From Dyella caseinilytica (GTDB taxonomy: Bacteria > Pseudomonadota > Gammaproteobacteria > Xanthomonadales > Rhodanobacteraceae), in contig NZ_CP064030.1 of NCBI RefSeq assembly GCF_016865235.1, forward strand, positions 3,844,001 to 3,908,000: 64,000 bases of DNA, written 5' to 3'. The notes below the pieces were generated by a model. It saw only the letters and a list, made by a program, of their open reading frames with translations. It searched no databases and was not told the DNA's origin. A program made the position numbers and the translations under genes. Within the stretch, counting starts at the first letter, position 1, and each line of letters begins with the position of its first letter. Positions 18,818 to 27,363 of this stretch are shown in pieces.

Positions 18818-20188
18818 TTAATGAACCTTGCGGCGCAGGTAATTGAGCAGATCGATGCGTGTGATCAGACCAAGGAACTGTTCGCCATCCATCACAATGG
18901 CGACGTGGCCGCTATCGAACACCGGCAGCAACGATTGGATCGGTGAACGCACATCCAGCATTTGCAGGTCGCTGATCATGGCGCTGGATACGGAGTCGCG
19001 GAAGCGCGCTTCATCGGCATGCACGTGCATCAGCACGTCCGATTCGTCGAGGATGCCGACCAGGCGGCTGCCGTCCATCACCGGCAGCTGCGACACGTCG
19101 TAAAGCTTCATGCGCGTATAGGCGGTCATCAGCAGTTCGTTCGGGCCGACGACCACGGTGTCGCGTTGCGCGAACGGGCGCAGCAGAAGATCGCGCAGAT
19201 CGCCGTGCTGTTCGCGGTCGATGAAGCCGTTATCGAGCATCCAGTAATCGTTGTACATCTTCGACAGATACTTGTTGCCCGTGTCGCAGACCAGCGTAAC
19301 CACGCGCTTGGGTTCGCCCTGTTCGCGGCAATACTTCAGCGCCGCTGCCAGCAAGGTGCCGGTGGATGAACCCCCCAGCACACCTTCCTTCGCCAGCAGT
19401 TCGCGTGCGGCGAGGAAGCTTTCCTTGTCGGAAATGGCGTAGGCCTTTTTCACGCGGGTGAAGTCGCTGATGCTTGGCAGGAAATCTTCGCCGATGCCTT
19501 CGACCATCCAGCTGCTGGACTTGGTCGAGAGCACACCCTCGTTGATGTACTGCGCCAGGATCGAACCCACCGGATCAGCCAGCACCAACTCGGTGTTCGG
19601 CGACGCTTCTGCAAAATATTTGGATAAGCCGCTGAGCGTGCCGGAGGAGCCGCAACCGACGACGACCGCATCCACCTTGCCATCCATCTGACTAAGGATT
19701 TCCGGGCCGGTGGTTTCGATGTGTGCCTTGGGGTTGTCCGGATTGCCGAACTGGTTGATGAAGTACGCGCCGGGCGTCTCGCGCGCGAGGCGCTCGGCCA
19801 TGTCCTGGTAATACTCCGGATGACCCTTGGCCACATCCGAGCGCGTCAGCACCACTTCGGCGCCCATCGCTTTGAGGTTGAAGATCTTCTCGCGGCTCAT
19901 CTTGTCGGGCACTACCAGGATCAGATGGTAGCCCTTGGCCTGTGCGACCAGCGCCAGGCCAAGGCCGGTGTTGCCGGCGGTGCCTTCCACTAGCGTGGCA
20001 CCGGGCTTGATCCTGCCGGCCTTTTCGGCGCCTTCGATCATCGACAGGCCAATACGGTCCTTGATCGAGCCACCCGGGTTGGCGCTTTCCAGCTTCAGGA
20101 ACAACTCACAGCGCCCCGTGTCCAGGCGCTGCGCGCGCACCATGGGGGTGTTCCCGATCAGCTCGAGGACGCTTGTGTTGACCGTCAT
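18818..20188 (-). CDS. cbs: Cystathionine beta-synthase with tandem CBS domains
   Basis: The 456-residue protein has a fold-type II PLP domain (NPGGSIKDRIG with PLP lysine K43; EGTAGNTGLGLA; GCGSSGTLSG) and two CBS domains at about residues 335-455 (MTAYTRMKLYDVSQLPVM, VSSAMISDLQMLDV). It probably condenses serine with homocysteine or makes cysteine. The start at 20188 fits the family N-terminus (VLELIGNTPMV); the frame continues upstream to 20362 without similarity. Cysteine synthase activity cannot be excluded. Confidence 0.92.
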   Translation of the reverse strand: MTVNTSVLELIGNTPMVRAQRLDTGRCELFLKLESANPGGSIKDRIGLSMIEGAEKAGRIKPGATLVEGTAGNTGLGLALVAQAKGYHLILVVPDKMSREKIFNLKAMGAEVVLTRSDVAKGHPEYYQDMAERLARETPGAYFINQFGNPDNPKAHIETTGPEILSQMDGKVDAVVVGCGSSGTLSGLSKYFAEASPNTELVLADPVGSILAQYINEGVLSTKSSSWMVEGIGEDFLPSISDFTRVKKAYAISDKESFLAARELLAKEGVLGGSSTGTLLAAALKYCREQGEPKRVVTLVCDTGNKYLSKMYNDYWMLDNGFIDREQHGDLRDLLLRPFAQRDTVVVGPNELLMTAYTRMKLYDVSQLPVMDGSRLVGILDESDVLMHVHADEARFRDSVSSAMISDLQMLDVRSPIQSLLPVFDSGHVAIVMDGEQFLGLITRIDLLNYLRRKVH

Positions 20189-20324
20189 GAAAACTCCGTG
20201 GCGATGGCTTGGGTGGCGATATGAAGGGTAATCATAACGGGAACGGGGCGTCGCTGGCCGTTGCCGGAGCATCCCACGGTCACGTTTCCAGCCGACGACG
20301 CGTCCAAAGACCGCCAAAAACGGA

Positions 20325-20355
20325 ACGGCCCCGGCAGCTTTCGCCCCGGGGCCGT
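20325..20355 (-). terminator. Terminator after the DUF465 gene
   Basis: A 10-bp GC stem (20325-20334 with 20346-20355) with an 11-nt loop is followed on the minus strand by TCCGTTTTTGG. It lies 23 nt beyond the stop of the gene ending at 20378. Confidence 0.7.
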
Positions 20356-20377
20356 GTATCACGTCAAAACCAGCAGA

Positions 20378-20605
20378 TTAGTTGATGCGCTGTGATCGGC
20401 TGTCCCACATCCGCTGTAGCTTTTCCTTGGCGTAAAGCTTTTCCTTTTTCATTCCAAGAAGCGTTACATCGTCGATGGGAAGCACGCCGATTTCGGCATC
20501 GTGCACCTTGCTGTCGAGTTGCTTGTGATGCTGATAGAGCCGGCGAAATTCTGCATCGGCCTTCATAAAAGCCTCGACAGCACTGGGCTGCTGATCTTCG
20601 AACAT
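20378..20605 (-). CDS. DUF465/YdcH-family small protein
   Basis: The 75-residue protein is almost entirely helical and ends with the family signature LLGMKKEKLYAKEKLQRMW. DUF465 proteins are short coiled-coil-like cytosolic proteins of unknown role. The gene is short but has a good ATG, AGGAGG-like sequence upstream (minus strand GCGAGGAGGTTG) and its own terminator. Confidence 0.85.
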   Translation of the reverse strand: MFEDQQPSAVEAFMKADAEFRRLYQHHKQLDSKVHDAEIGVLPIDDVTLLGMKKEKLYAKEKLQRMWDSRSQRIN

Positions 20606-21037
20606 GATTCAACCTCCTCGCGGTAAGACTGCGGACACAACAACGACGTCCGCGAACAGAAGCAAATCGCACGCATGACCACATCCCACGCCCTGGAAGC
20701 AGGGCACGGAATCAAGAAAGTGGAGGGATATGCGCATGATTCAGTCGATAGGCCGCGACAGCTGAGGGGCCGCGGCAACTTTGACCCTACTCCGCGTCAG
20801 CAGGGGCCGCAAGGACCCCTCCGGAAGGCGCATGGCAGCGCGGCTGGTCGTCAAAAACCTGTGAAACTGCCCACGCGTAACCTGCATAGCTCCGTCCCCT
20901 GCATGGGCAAGGGAGGGATTGTTGGATGAGGTTGTCTGAGCTTGTGCCGCGAGCTTATGGGCCACCCCGCCCTTCCCTACGTCACGTAGGGAGGGCGTTG
21001 ATCCGAGCACATTTAGATGTGCGGCTCAATTCGCCAA
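20606..21037. other. 432-bp intergenic region without a recognised gene
   Basis: No supported coding region is seen. It contains a hairpin at about 20969-20998 (CCCTACG/CGTAGGG core, one bulge) and a small palindrome GCACATTTAGATGTGC near 21007-21022, close to the end of the minus-strand coiled-coil gene. Neither has a T tract, so they are only weak terminator candidates. Confidence 0.4.
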
Positions 21038-21667
21038 TCAATTGCCGCCCGGCGACGACTGGCTTTCCTGCAGCGCCTTGGCTGCCTGCGCGGCCTTGGT
21101 TGCCAGTGCGGCCTGGCGCTTGGCGGCATTGGCGAGCCTGCTCTGGGCCGCCGCCAGCTTGCGAGCCTGGTCGGCTTCCGCCTGGGCCTGGGCGGCCTGG
21201 GCAGCAGCCACCTGTCCCTGGGCTTCCAGGCGGGCGGCCTGTTGCTGGGATAACTGATACTGCATGCGCTGGATGTCCAGCTCCTGCTGCGCAGCGGTGG
21301 CATCGATGCGACTGCGGTCCAGTTGTAACTGGGCGTTTTCCTGGTCGAGCTGGTTGAACTGGCGCTGGGCCACCTGCAACTGGGCTTCGGCCTTCGCCTG
21401 ATCCACACGGCGCTCCGCGATATAAAGCGCATGCGGCCGATCGTGCGAACTGGCCTGGGACAGCTGGCTGATCGCCTCGCGCGCCAGCGCCTGATCGGCC
21501 TGGGCGTAGTTGCCCAGGCTTGGATCGCTGGCCAGCTGATTCAAGGTATTGGAAAGTCGGTCGACATCCATATCGTCCTTGCGCGCCTGGACGGCCGCGC
21601 TGGCGAAGACAGCCAACAAGGAAATGGCAGTGATCGACAGATACTTTTTGGAAACAGGCTTTTTCAC
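21038..21667 (-). CDS. Exported coiled-coil protein (DUF4398-like)
   Basis: The 209-residue protein has a signal peptide ending in VQARK and a long Gln/Ala-rich coiled coil (about 90-200: AQAAQAQAEADQARKLAAAQ). The GTG start at 21667 overlaps the stop of the upstream lipoprotein gene (GTGA), so the two are translationally coupled. No enzymatic motif is visible. The pair is likely to work together in the envelope; the function is unknown. Confidence 0.75.
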   Translation of the reverse strand: MKKPVSKKYLSITAISLLAVFASAAVQARKDDMDVDRLSNTLNQLASDPSLGNYAQADQALAREAISQLSQASSHDRPHALYIAERRVDQAKAEAQLQVAQRQFNQLDQENAQLQLDRSRIDATAAQQELDIQRMQYQLSQQQAARLEAQGQVAAAQAAQAQAEADQARKLAAAQSRLANAAKRQAALATKAAQAAKALQESQSSPGGN

Positions 21668-22374
21668 AACTGGCCTCCCTGGTTCTGCTGGCCAGAATCA
21701 GGCAGGGTCTGGAAGCCCTGCCCTTGTTGCTGGGGTTGCGGGTTGGGATTGCCCAGCACCGATGACGACGGCGCAGGCATATCCTGCTGCATGGGTGCCT
21801 GGGCTGGGAGCGGCGCGGGTGTCGTGCTGCTCGACGCCGGTACCGGCGAGGTGGACGACGAAGCCGGATTGCCGTCATCTGCCCCAGTGTCGTCGCCAGC
21901 GGCTTGCTGCTGCATGGCTGCCTGCTGGGCAGCTAGCTGGGCCTTCTGCTGCTGGTAATGCTGATCGTTTTCCGACTGCGCTTCAGCGTTCTGCGCACGC
22001 AACTGACTGTTTGCGTCCGTTTTGGACTGAATTTGGGCACGTGCCGCGGCAAGCAGCGCCCTGGTACGCGCAAGCGTGGCGTCAGCACGCGATTCGTCAG
22101 CCAGATCGGAGGCCAGCGCATACTTGCGGTCGGCCATGGCTGACTGCGCCTGCTGGAACTTGTCCTGCGCAAAGCCAAAATCGACGGGATCATAGGTATC
22201 GGCACCCGCGTCGCGGGCCGATTGCAGCTGGGACTGGGCCTGATTCATTGCGCCATCCGGTGGAGGTACGCTGGCACAGCCGCCAAGACTTAACGACACC
22301 GCCAACATCAACGCCGGAACCACCGCACGGGTACGCCGTTTGCGTACCAGCAGCGGGGAAAATGTGTGCACCAT
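21664..22374 (-). CDS. Lipoprotein with DUF4398-like helical domain
   Basis: The protein has a lipoprotein signal with lipobox LGGCAS, a helical domain resembling DUF4398 (NQAQSQLQSARDAGADTYDPVDFGFAQ, shared here in part only), and a Gln- then Pro/Ser-rich C-terminal tail. The ATG at 22374 has GAGAGGA about 7 nt upstream; a GTG just before is possible. It is divergent from pilU, with the structured element lying between them. Confidence 0.75.
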   Translation of the reverse strand: MVHTFSPLLVRKRRTRAVVPALMLAVSLSLGGCASVPPPDGAMNQAQSQLQSARDAGADTYDPVDFGFAQDKFQQAQSAMADRKYALASDLADESRADATLARTRALLAAARAQIQSKTDANSQLRAQNAEAQSENDQHYQQQKAQLAAQQAAMQQQAAGDDTGADDGNPASSSTSPVPASSSTTPAPLPAQAPMQQDMPAPSSSVLGNPNPQPQQQGQGFQTLPDSGQQNQGGQL

Positions 22375-22455
22375 CACTCATTCCTCTCGGAGGATCACGG
22401 CGTATTGTGAGCGGGCATAATCCTTGAATGCAATGCGTAAAATATTGGGGTCTTC

Positions 22456-22746
22456 AGGATCCTCTGAGCAAACCTACGCAGGTGGCATGATGTCCAGAAG
22501 GCTCTCAGGGTGTGTTGCGCGGCACAGGGAAGGCTGGACGCCTTGGCAAGCTGCGCGGCGCAGCCTGAGAGCCTTCTGGACATCACCCCGTCATTTTAAA
22601 TTTCTATACGCCGGGGCCGGCTCTGTCCGTCCGCATTCCTTCGGCCCATCGTCTCGACAGACAGCCAGTCTGCCTTCGCCGATGGTCCTGTGGCCTGCGA
22701 ACGGACAGAGCCGGTGACACCTGCGTAGATTTGCTCAGAGGATCCT
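22456..22746 (+). repeat. Structured nested-palindrome element, copy A (pilU leader)
   Basis: An outer stem pairs 22456-22484 with 22718-22746 (28/29). Inside, hairpin 1 pairs 22489-22509 with 22564-22584 (21/21, extendable with wobbles) and hairpin 2 pairs 22617-22630 with 22701-22714 (14/14). A 32-nt AT-containing linker (22585-22616) separates the hairpins, giving a three-way-junction layout with a 233-nt core (22485-22717). The 3' arm of the outer stem contains AGAGGA at 22737-22742, the likely Shine-Dalgarno of pilU (GTG at 22751). A second copy lies at 31839-32135. I do not recognise the family. Confidence 0.9.
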
Positions 22747-22750
22747 TTAG

Positions 22751-23866
22751 GTGGATATCGGTTACTTCCTCAAGTTGATGGTGGATAAGGGCGCGTCGGA
22801 CATGTTTCTGACGACAGGAGCCCCGGTGAACATCAAGGTCGAGGGCAAGCTTTACCCGCTCGGCAACACCGGGCTACCCAGCGGCATGGTGAAAAAGATC
22901 GCCTATTCGCTGATGGACGAAGGCCAGGTGCCGCAATTCGAGCGTGACCTGGAACTCAATATGGCGCTGGCGGTCAAGGAAGCGGGCCGTTTCCGCATCA
23001 ATGTCTTCAAGCAGCGTGGCGAAGTGGGCATGGTGATCCGCGCCATCAAGAGCGAGATCCCCAGCATCGACCAGCTGCAGCTGCCGGCGATTTTCCGCGA
23101 GCTGATCATGGAGCCGCGCGGACTGATCCTGGTGGTAGGCGCCACCGGTTCGGGCAAATCGACCACGCTGGCGGCGATGCTCGATCACCGCAACAGCAAT
23201 ACCCCAGGTCACATCCTCACCATCGAGGATCCGATCGAATACCTGCACCGTCACAAGAAGTCGATCGTCAACCAGCGCGAAGTCGGCCTGGACACGCACA
23301 CCTATCACGAGGCCCTGCGCAACGCGATGCGCGAGGCGCCGGACGTGATCATGATCGGCGAAATCCGCGACACCGACACGATGGAAGCGGCCATCGCCTT
23401 CTCTGAAACCGGCCACTTGTGCCTGGCGACGCTGCACTCCAACAACGCCGACCAGACGCTGGAACGCATCCTCAACTTCTTCCCCGAGTCAGCACACAAG
23501 AACGTGCTGATGAACCTGGCCCTGAACCTGCGCGCGGTGATCAGCCAGCGTCTGGTCAGTGGCAAGGACGGCCGCCGCCTGCCAGCGGTGGAAGTGCTGC
23601 TCAACACGCCTTTCATCCGCGACATGATCCGCCGCGGCCAGATCCACGAAGTGAAGGAAGCCATGGATCGCAGCCTGCAGGAAGGCATGCAGACCTTCGA
23701 TCAATCGCTGTACAAGCTCTACAAGAGCGGGCGCATCGAGCTGGAAGAAGCCTTGGCAAAGGCTGACTCGCGCGATGGCTTGGCGTTGAAGATCCGTCTT
23801 TCGGAAGGCGGCAATACCGAGAACGCCGAGCTGGCCGGCAACGATCCGTATGGGTTGGGGTTCTAG
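22751..23866 (+). CDS. pilU: Type IV pilus retraction ATPase PilU
   Basis: The 371-residue protein has the PilT/PilU ATPase core: Walker A GATGSGKSTTLAAM, Asp box DPIEYLH, Walker B VIMIGEIRD and the His box GHLCLATLHSNNADQ. The N-terminus (FLKLMVDKGASDMFL) and the C-terminal extension fit PilU rather than PilT. PilU helps PilT drive pilus retraction at the inner membrane. The start is GTG at 22751, directly after structured element A. No pilT is adjacent, although the two are often neighbours. Confidence 0.9.
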   Translation: MDIGYFLKLMVDKGASDMFLTTGAPVNIKVEGKLYPLGNTGLPSGMVKKIAYSLMDEGQVPQFERDLELNMALAVKEAGRFRINVFKQRGEVGMVIRAIKSEIPSIDQLQLPAIFRELIMEPRGLILVVGATGSGKSTTLAAMLDHRNSNTPGHILTIEDPIEYLHRHKKSIVNQREVGLDTHTYHEALRNAMREAPDVIMIGEIRDTDTMEAAIAFSETGHLCLATLHSNNADQTLERILNFFPESAHKNVLMNLALNLRAVISQRLVSGKDGRRLPAVEVLLNTPFIRDMIRRGQIHEVKEAMDRSLQEGMQTFDQSLYKLYKSGRIELEEALAKADSRDGLALKIRLSEGGNTENAELAGNDPYGLGF

Positions 23867-23877
23867 CAAATATCTCA

Positions 23878-23960
23878 GCCGTCATTCCCGCGAAAGCGGG
23901 AATCCATGAGTGCTTTTGCCCTAGATCAACATAGATTCCCGCTTTCGCGGGAATGACGGC
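23878..23960. repeat. Inverted repeat of REP-like CCCGCGAAAGCGGG sequence
   Basis: Two 27-nt arms (23878-23904, 23934-23960) are perfectly complementary and each contains its own small palindrome CCCGCGAAAGCGGG. It lies between the convergent pilU and maiA genes and could act as a terminator. Confidence 0.85.
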
Positions 23961-23989
23961 CATAAGACAAGATTGGGTTACCCCAAGCA

Positions 23990-24658
23990 TCACACCGAAG
24001 GCGAAGGCGCATCCGGCTGCTGCTCTGGCATCGCATCGTGGAATGCCTGCTGCGCCGCGCACGCAGCATCAATGCGCAGAATATTCGGATAATCACCCAG
24101 CGGCACCTTCCAGCGCCGCGCGTTGTACACCTGCGGCACCAGGCAAACATCGGCCATGCCGGGCGTATCGCCATGACAATAGCGGCCGGTGTACTTGCTC
24201 TTGGCCAGCATGGTTTCGAACGCGTGCAAGCCGGCGGACACCCAATGTCGCATCCACGCGGCTTTTTGCTCGTCGTCGGCACCAAATTGCGTGCCGATCT
24301 GCTGTAGCACGCGCAGGTTGCCAAGCGGATGGACATCGCACGCGATCACCTGCGACAGCGCACGCACATGCGCCTTGCCTGCCTGATCCGTCGGCAACAG
24401 GGGTGGCTGTGGATGGGTTTCATCCAGGTACTCCAGTATCGCCATCGACTGCGTCAACACCCGCTCGCCATCGACCAGGGTCGGTACCAGCTCCTGTGGA
24501 TTGAGGGCCGCGTAGGCTGCCGAATGCTGCTCGCCACCGTCACGAACCAGGTGCACGGCACGCGTTTCGTAATGCAAACCCTTTAGATTCAGTGCAATAC
24601 GGACGCGGAAGGCGGCGCTGGAACGCCAATAGCTATAAAGCACGAGATCGGATGCCAT
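23990..24658 (-). CDS. maiA: Maleylacetoacetate isomerase (zeta-class GST)
   Basis: The 222-residue protein has a GST N-terminal domain with the zeta-class active-site motif SYWRSSAAFRVRIALN, and a helical C-terminal domain (GDTPGMADVCLVPQ). It converts maleylacetoacetate to fumarylacetoacetate in tyrosine degradation using glutathione. The ATG at 24658 gives the canonical start; the frame upstream has no family similarity. No other homogentisate-pathway gene is in the window. Confidence 0.9.
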   Translation of the reverse strand: MASDLVLYSYWRSSAAFRVRIALNLKGLHYETRAVHLVRDGGEQHSAAYAALNPQELVPTLVDGERVLTQSMAILEYLDETHPQPPLLPTDQAGKAHVRALSQVIACDVHPLGNLRVLQQIGTQFGADDEQKAAWMRHWVSAGLHAFETMLAKSKYTGRYCHGDTPGMADVCLVPQVYNARRWKVPLGDYPNILRIDAACAAQQAFHDAMPEQQPDAPSPSV

Positions 24659-24782
24659 AAGCCTTTCCTTACTGGATAGACCACAAGTGTAAATCCAGGT
24701 CGTTTGCATCGCTGCGATGCGGGCGGGAAAATACACGGTTCCGGCCTTGTGGCCGATCCCTCAAGTTGCCAGGAGTTTTCCC

Positions 24783-25961
24783 GTGACCGTCACCCGCATG
24801 AGCGACCTCGACCTGCGCGGCAAGCGCGTGCTGATCCGCGAAGACCTGAATGTGCCGATCGAGAATGGTCGTATCACTTCCACCCAGCGCCTGGATGCCT
24901 CGCTGCCGACCATCAAGGCCGCTCGCGACGCCGGTGCCAAGGTGATGGTGATATCGCATCTGGGTCGCCCCAAGGAAGGCCAGTTCGATGCGGAATCCTC
25001 GCTGGCCCCGGTCGCAAAATGGCTGGGCGAGCATCTGGGTTCGCCGGTGCGCCTGGTCGCCGATTACCTCGACGGCGTCGAGGTCGCCGAAGGTGAAGTG
25101 GTGGTACTGGAAAACTGCCGCATGAATGTCGGCGAAGGCAAGGACGACGAAGCGCTCTCGAAGAAATATGCAGCACTGTGCGACGTTTTCGTGATGGACG
25201 CTTTCGGCACCGCGCATCGTGCGCAGGCCTCCACGCATGGCGTCATCAAGTTCGCACCGATCGCCGCCGCCGGTCCGTTGCTGTGCGATGAGCTGGATGC
25301 GCTCGGCAAGGCGCTGGAACATCCCGCCCATCCGCTGCTCGCCATCGTGGCCGGTTCCAAGGTTTCCACCAAGCTCACCCTGTTGGAGAACCTGATCGGC
25401 AAGGTGGATCAATTGATTGTCGGCGGCGGCATCGCCAACACCTTTATTGCTGCCGCCGGTCACTCGGTCGGCAACTCGCTATACGAACCGGATCTGATCC
25501 CTGCCGCCAAGAAAGTGCTGGCCGATGCCAAGCGCCGTGGCGCCGCTGTTCCGATGCCGGTGGACGTGGTGGTGGCACCGGAGTTCTCAGCGCACGCATC
25601 TGCCAGCGTCAAACCGATGGATCAGGTGAAAGAAGACGAGATGATCCTCGACATCGGTCCGGAGACCGCCAAGCTCTATGCCGAGCTGATCGCCAAGGCC
25701 GGCACGGTCGTGTGGAACGGCCCGGTGGGTGTGTTCGAATTCGACGCGTTCGGCAAAGGCACCGAAGTGCTGGCGCACGCCGTGGCCGATTCCAAGGCAT
25801 TCTCGATCGCCGGTGGCGGTGACACGCTGGCCGCCGTGGACAAATACGGCATCGCAGACAAGGTTTCCTACATCTCTACCGGTGGCGGCGCGTTCCTGGA
25901 ATTCCTGGAAGGCAAGGAACTGCCGGCAGTCACCGCACTCAAGGCGCGCGCGGCAAAGTAA
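24783..25961 (+). CDS. pgk: Phosphoglycerate kinase
   Basis: The 392-residue glycolytic enzyme shows the substrate motif REDLNVP, the basic-patch residues around SHLGRPKE, and the nucleotide-binding C-terminal motif (NGPVGVFE, GGGDTLAAVDKYG). A strong AGGAG (24771-24775) sits 7 nt before the GTG at 24783, whereas the ATG at 24798 would be 22 nt away, so the GTG start is preferred. Its stop overlaps the ATG of a HAD phosphatase (TAATG). Confidence 0.96.
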   Translation: MTVTRMSDLDLRGKRVLIREDLNVPIENGRITSTQRLDASLPTIKAARDAGAKVMVISHLGRPKEGQFDAESSLAPVAKWLGEHLGSPVRLVADYLDGVEVAEGEVVVLENCRMNVGEGKDDEALSKKYAALCDVFVMDAFGTAHRAQASTHGVIKFAPIAAAGPLLCDELDALGKALEHPAHPLLAIVAGSKVSTKLTLLENLIGKVDQLIVGGGIANTFIAAAGHSVGNSLYEPDLIPAAKKVLADAKRRGAAVPMPVDVVVAPEFSAHASASVKPMDQVKEDEMILDIGPETAKLYAELIAKAGTVVWNGPVGVFEFDAFGKGTEVLAHAVADSKAFSIAGGGDTLAAVDKYGIADKVSYISTGGGAFLEFLEGKELPAVTALKARAAK

Positions 25962-26593
25962 TGCTTTGCCTATTCGACCTTGACGGCACGCTGATCGATT
26001 CGGAATTGGGCGTTACCGCCTGCATCCGGCACGCGCTGACCCGACTCGACGTCTCAACGCCCGCCGATCTGCGCGAGTGGATCGGCCCGCCGCTACGGCA
26101 AAGTTTTGCACCGTTGCTGGATCACGACGAAACACGCATCGAAGCGGCCGTGCACTATTATCACGAGCGCTTCACCGAACTGGGCTGGCGCGAATACGCC
26201 ATCTATCCCGGCATCGCGGACATGATCGCCAGCCTGCAAACGGCCGGCCATCAGCTCGCCATCGTCACCAGCAAACCGCATCGGCATGCACAGCCGATCG
26301 TCGATGAACTGCCCTTCGGCAATCATTTCGAGAAGCTTTACGGGCCGCATCCGTCCAGCTCGCATAGCGAGAAAGCATCCATGATTGCCGCGGCGCTGGC
26401 GGATTTCGGCGCGTCACCCAAACAGACCATCATGATTGGCGATCGGCGTTACGACATGGAAGGTGCGGTCGCCAATGGCGTAGCGGGTGTTGGCGTGTTG
26501 TGGGGGTTTGGTAGCCGCGAAGAATTGGAAGAAGCTGGGGCGCATGCGGTGATTGAGCATCCGGAGCGGTTGGGTGCTTTGTTGGCGGTTTGA
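25961..26593 (+). CDS. HAD-family phosphatase (phosphoglycolate phosphatase-like)
   Basis: The 210-residue protein begins with the HAD motif I DLDGTLIDS, has motif II Thr (IVTSKPHRH), Lys (SEKASM) and motif III IGDRRYDMEGA. Coupling to pgk suggests a metabolic phosphatase, perhaps removing phosphoglycolate or a toxic glycolytic side product. The exact substrate is not determined by sequence. Confidence 0.85.
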   Translation: MLCLFDLDGTLIDSELGVTACIRHALTRLDVSTPADLREWIGPPLRQSFAPLLDHDETRIEAAVHYYHERFTELGWREYAIYPGIADMIASLQTAGHQLAIVTSKPHRHAQPIVDELPFGNHFEKLYGPHPSSSHSEKASMIAAALADFGASPKQTIMIGDRRYDMEGAVANGVAGVGVLWGFGSREELEEAGAHAVIEHPERLGALLAV

Positions 26594-26637
26594 ATCAATA
26601 GGTCCCAACCCAAGCGTCGAATTTTGATCTTGCCTTA

Positions 26638-26717
26638 CCGTCGTCCCGGCGCAGGCCGGGACCCAGTGACTTTTCCACACCAAAGACGCTGGGTCCCGGC
26701 CTGCGCCGGGACGACGG
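26638..26717. repeat. REP-like inverted repeat (GTCCCGGC type)
   Basis: Arms of 29 nt at 26638-26666 and 26689-26717 are perfectly complementary and each contains a CCCGGC..GCCGGG palindrome. It lies between the convergent HAD phosphatase and alkB genes. Confidence 0.85.
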
Positions 26718-26742
26718 GTGAATTTACGGCGTAACTGAAACC

Positions 26743-27336
26743 CTACCACCCATCCTCACTCCACCCCGGCCTCACCCGAAACGCCACACTAATCCTGGGC
26801 CCTACCGGATACCGCAACTTCGGAATCCCATGGTCGTAGTTCAACTGCGCATTCCATCCCATCAACAGCAAGCTGCCTGCTTCCAGCTCCAGCTCGGTCT
26901 TCAAATGCGGTGGCGTCTTACGACGAATCACCATGGTTCGCGTCGCACCCAGCGATAGCAAGACAATCGGTTGATGCGGCACCAGTTCGTGCAGTTTGTC
27001 GTTATGCGGCGCCACGCTGTCGTGTTCGTCGCGATAGAAATTCAGGCCGATGCTGTTGAAGGGTGCACGGAACTGCGCTTTGGCGATGCCAAGCGCGGCG
27101 CCAAGCACTTTGGGTAAGGATGGATCGTCAGCGGCATAGTGGCCGTGCAGACGCGGCACACCGACCATGCGCTCGTACATCATGCGCGAACTTTCATGCC
27201 AATCGACGCCTTGCAGTAAAGCCGCAAACCAGCTGGCTGCCAAATCAGGTGCGATCACGCCTGGCTGATATGTAATCGGTCCGGTTGTTTCATCGGCAAT
27301 CCTTTGCACATTCGGTTCAAAAAGCAACGCTTGCAT
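26743..27336 (-). CDS. alkB: AlkB-type 2-oxoglutarate-dependent DNA/RNA dealkylase
   Basis: The 197-residue protein has the AlkB double-stranded beta-helix with Fe ligands in VAPHNDKLHEL (HxD) and YDHGIPK (distal His), and 2OG-binding Arg in GPRISVAFRVRPG, with NFYRDEHDS upstream. It resembles the ALKBH2-like bacterial group. It follows dnaE2 by 27 nt on the same strand, so it is probably the last gene of the lexA-imuA-imuB-dnaE2 operon, linking alkylation repair to the SOS mutasome. Confidence 0.9.
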   Translation of the reverse strand: MQALLFEPNVQRIADETTGPITYQPGVIAPDLAASWFAALLQGVDWHESSRMMYERMVGVPRLHGHYAADDPSLPKVLGAALGIAKAQFRAPFNSIGLNFYRDEHDSVAPHNDKLHELVPHQPIVLLSLGATRTMVIRRKTPPHLKTELELEAGSLLLMGWNAQLNYDHGIPKLRYPVGPRISVAFRVRPGWSEDGW

Positions 27337-27363
27337 AATCTGCCCCGCCGTTGAGCAACCACT

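Noticed and set aside
22424..22717. A 97-codon frame across element A on the plus strand, with similarity to a frame across element B
   Set aside because: The likeness comes from the shared palindromic element. Conservation follows stem pairing and fixed spacing, the frames end differently, and there is no supported start. It is a by-product of the structured repeat, not a gene.
22456..22746. Retron msr-msd or group II intron interpretation of the structured element
   Set aside because: No reverse transcriptase or intron-encoded protein is in the window and no domain V-like motif is seen, so neither class is supported.
24798..24800. ATG at 24798 as the pgk start
   Set aside because: The strong AGGAG at 24771 is 22 nt away from it but 7 nt from the GTG at 24783, so the GTG is preferred.
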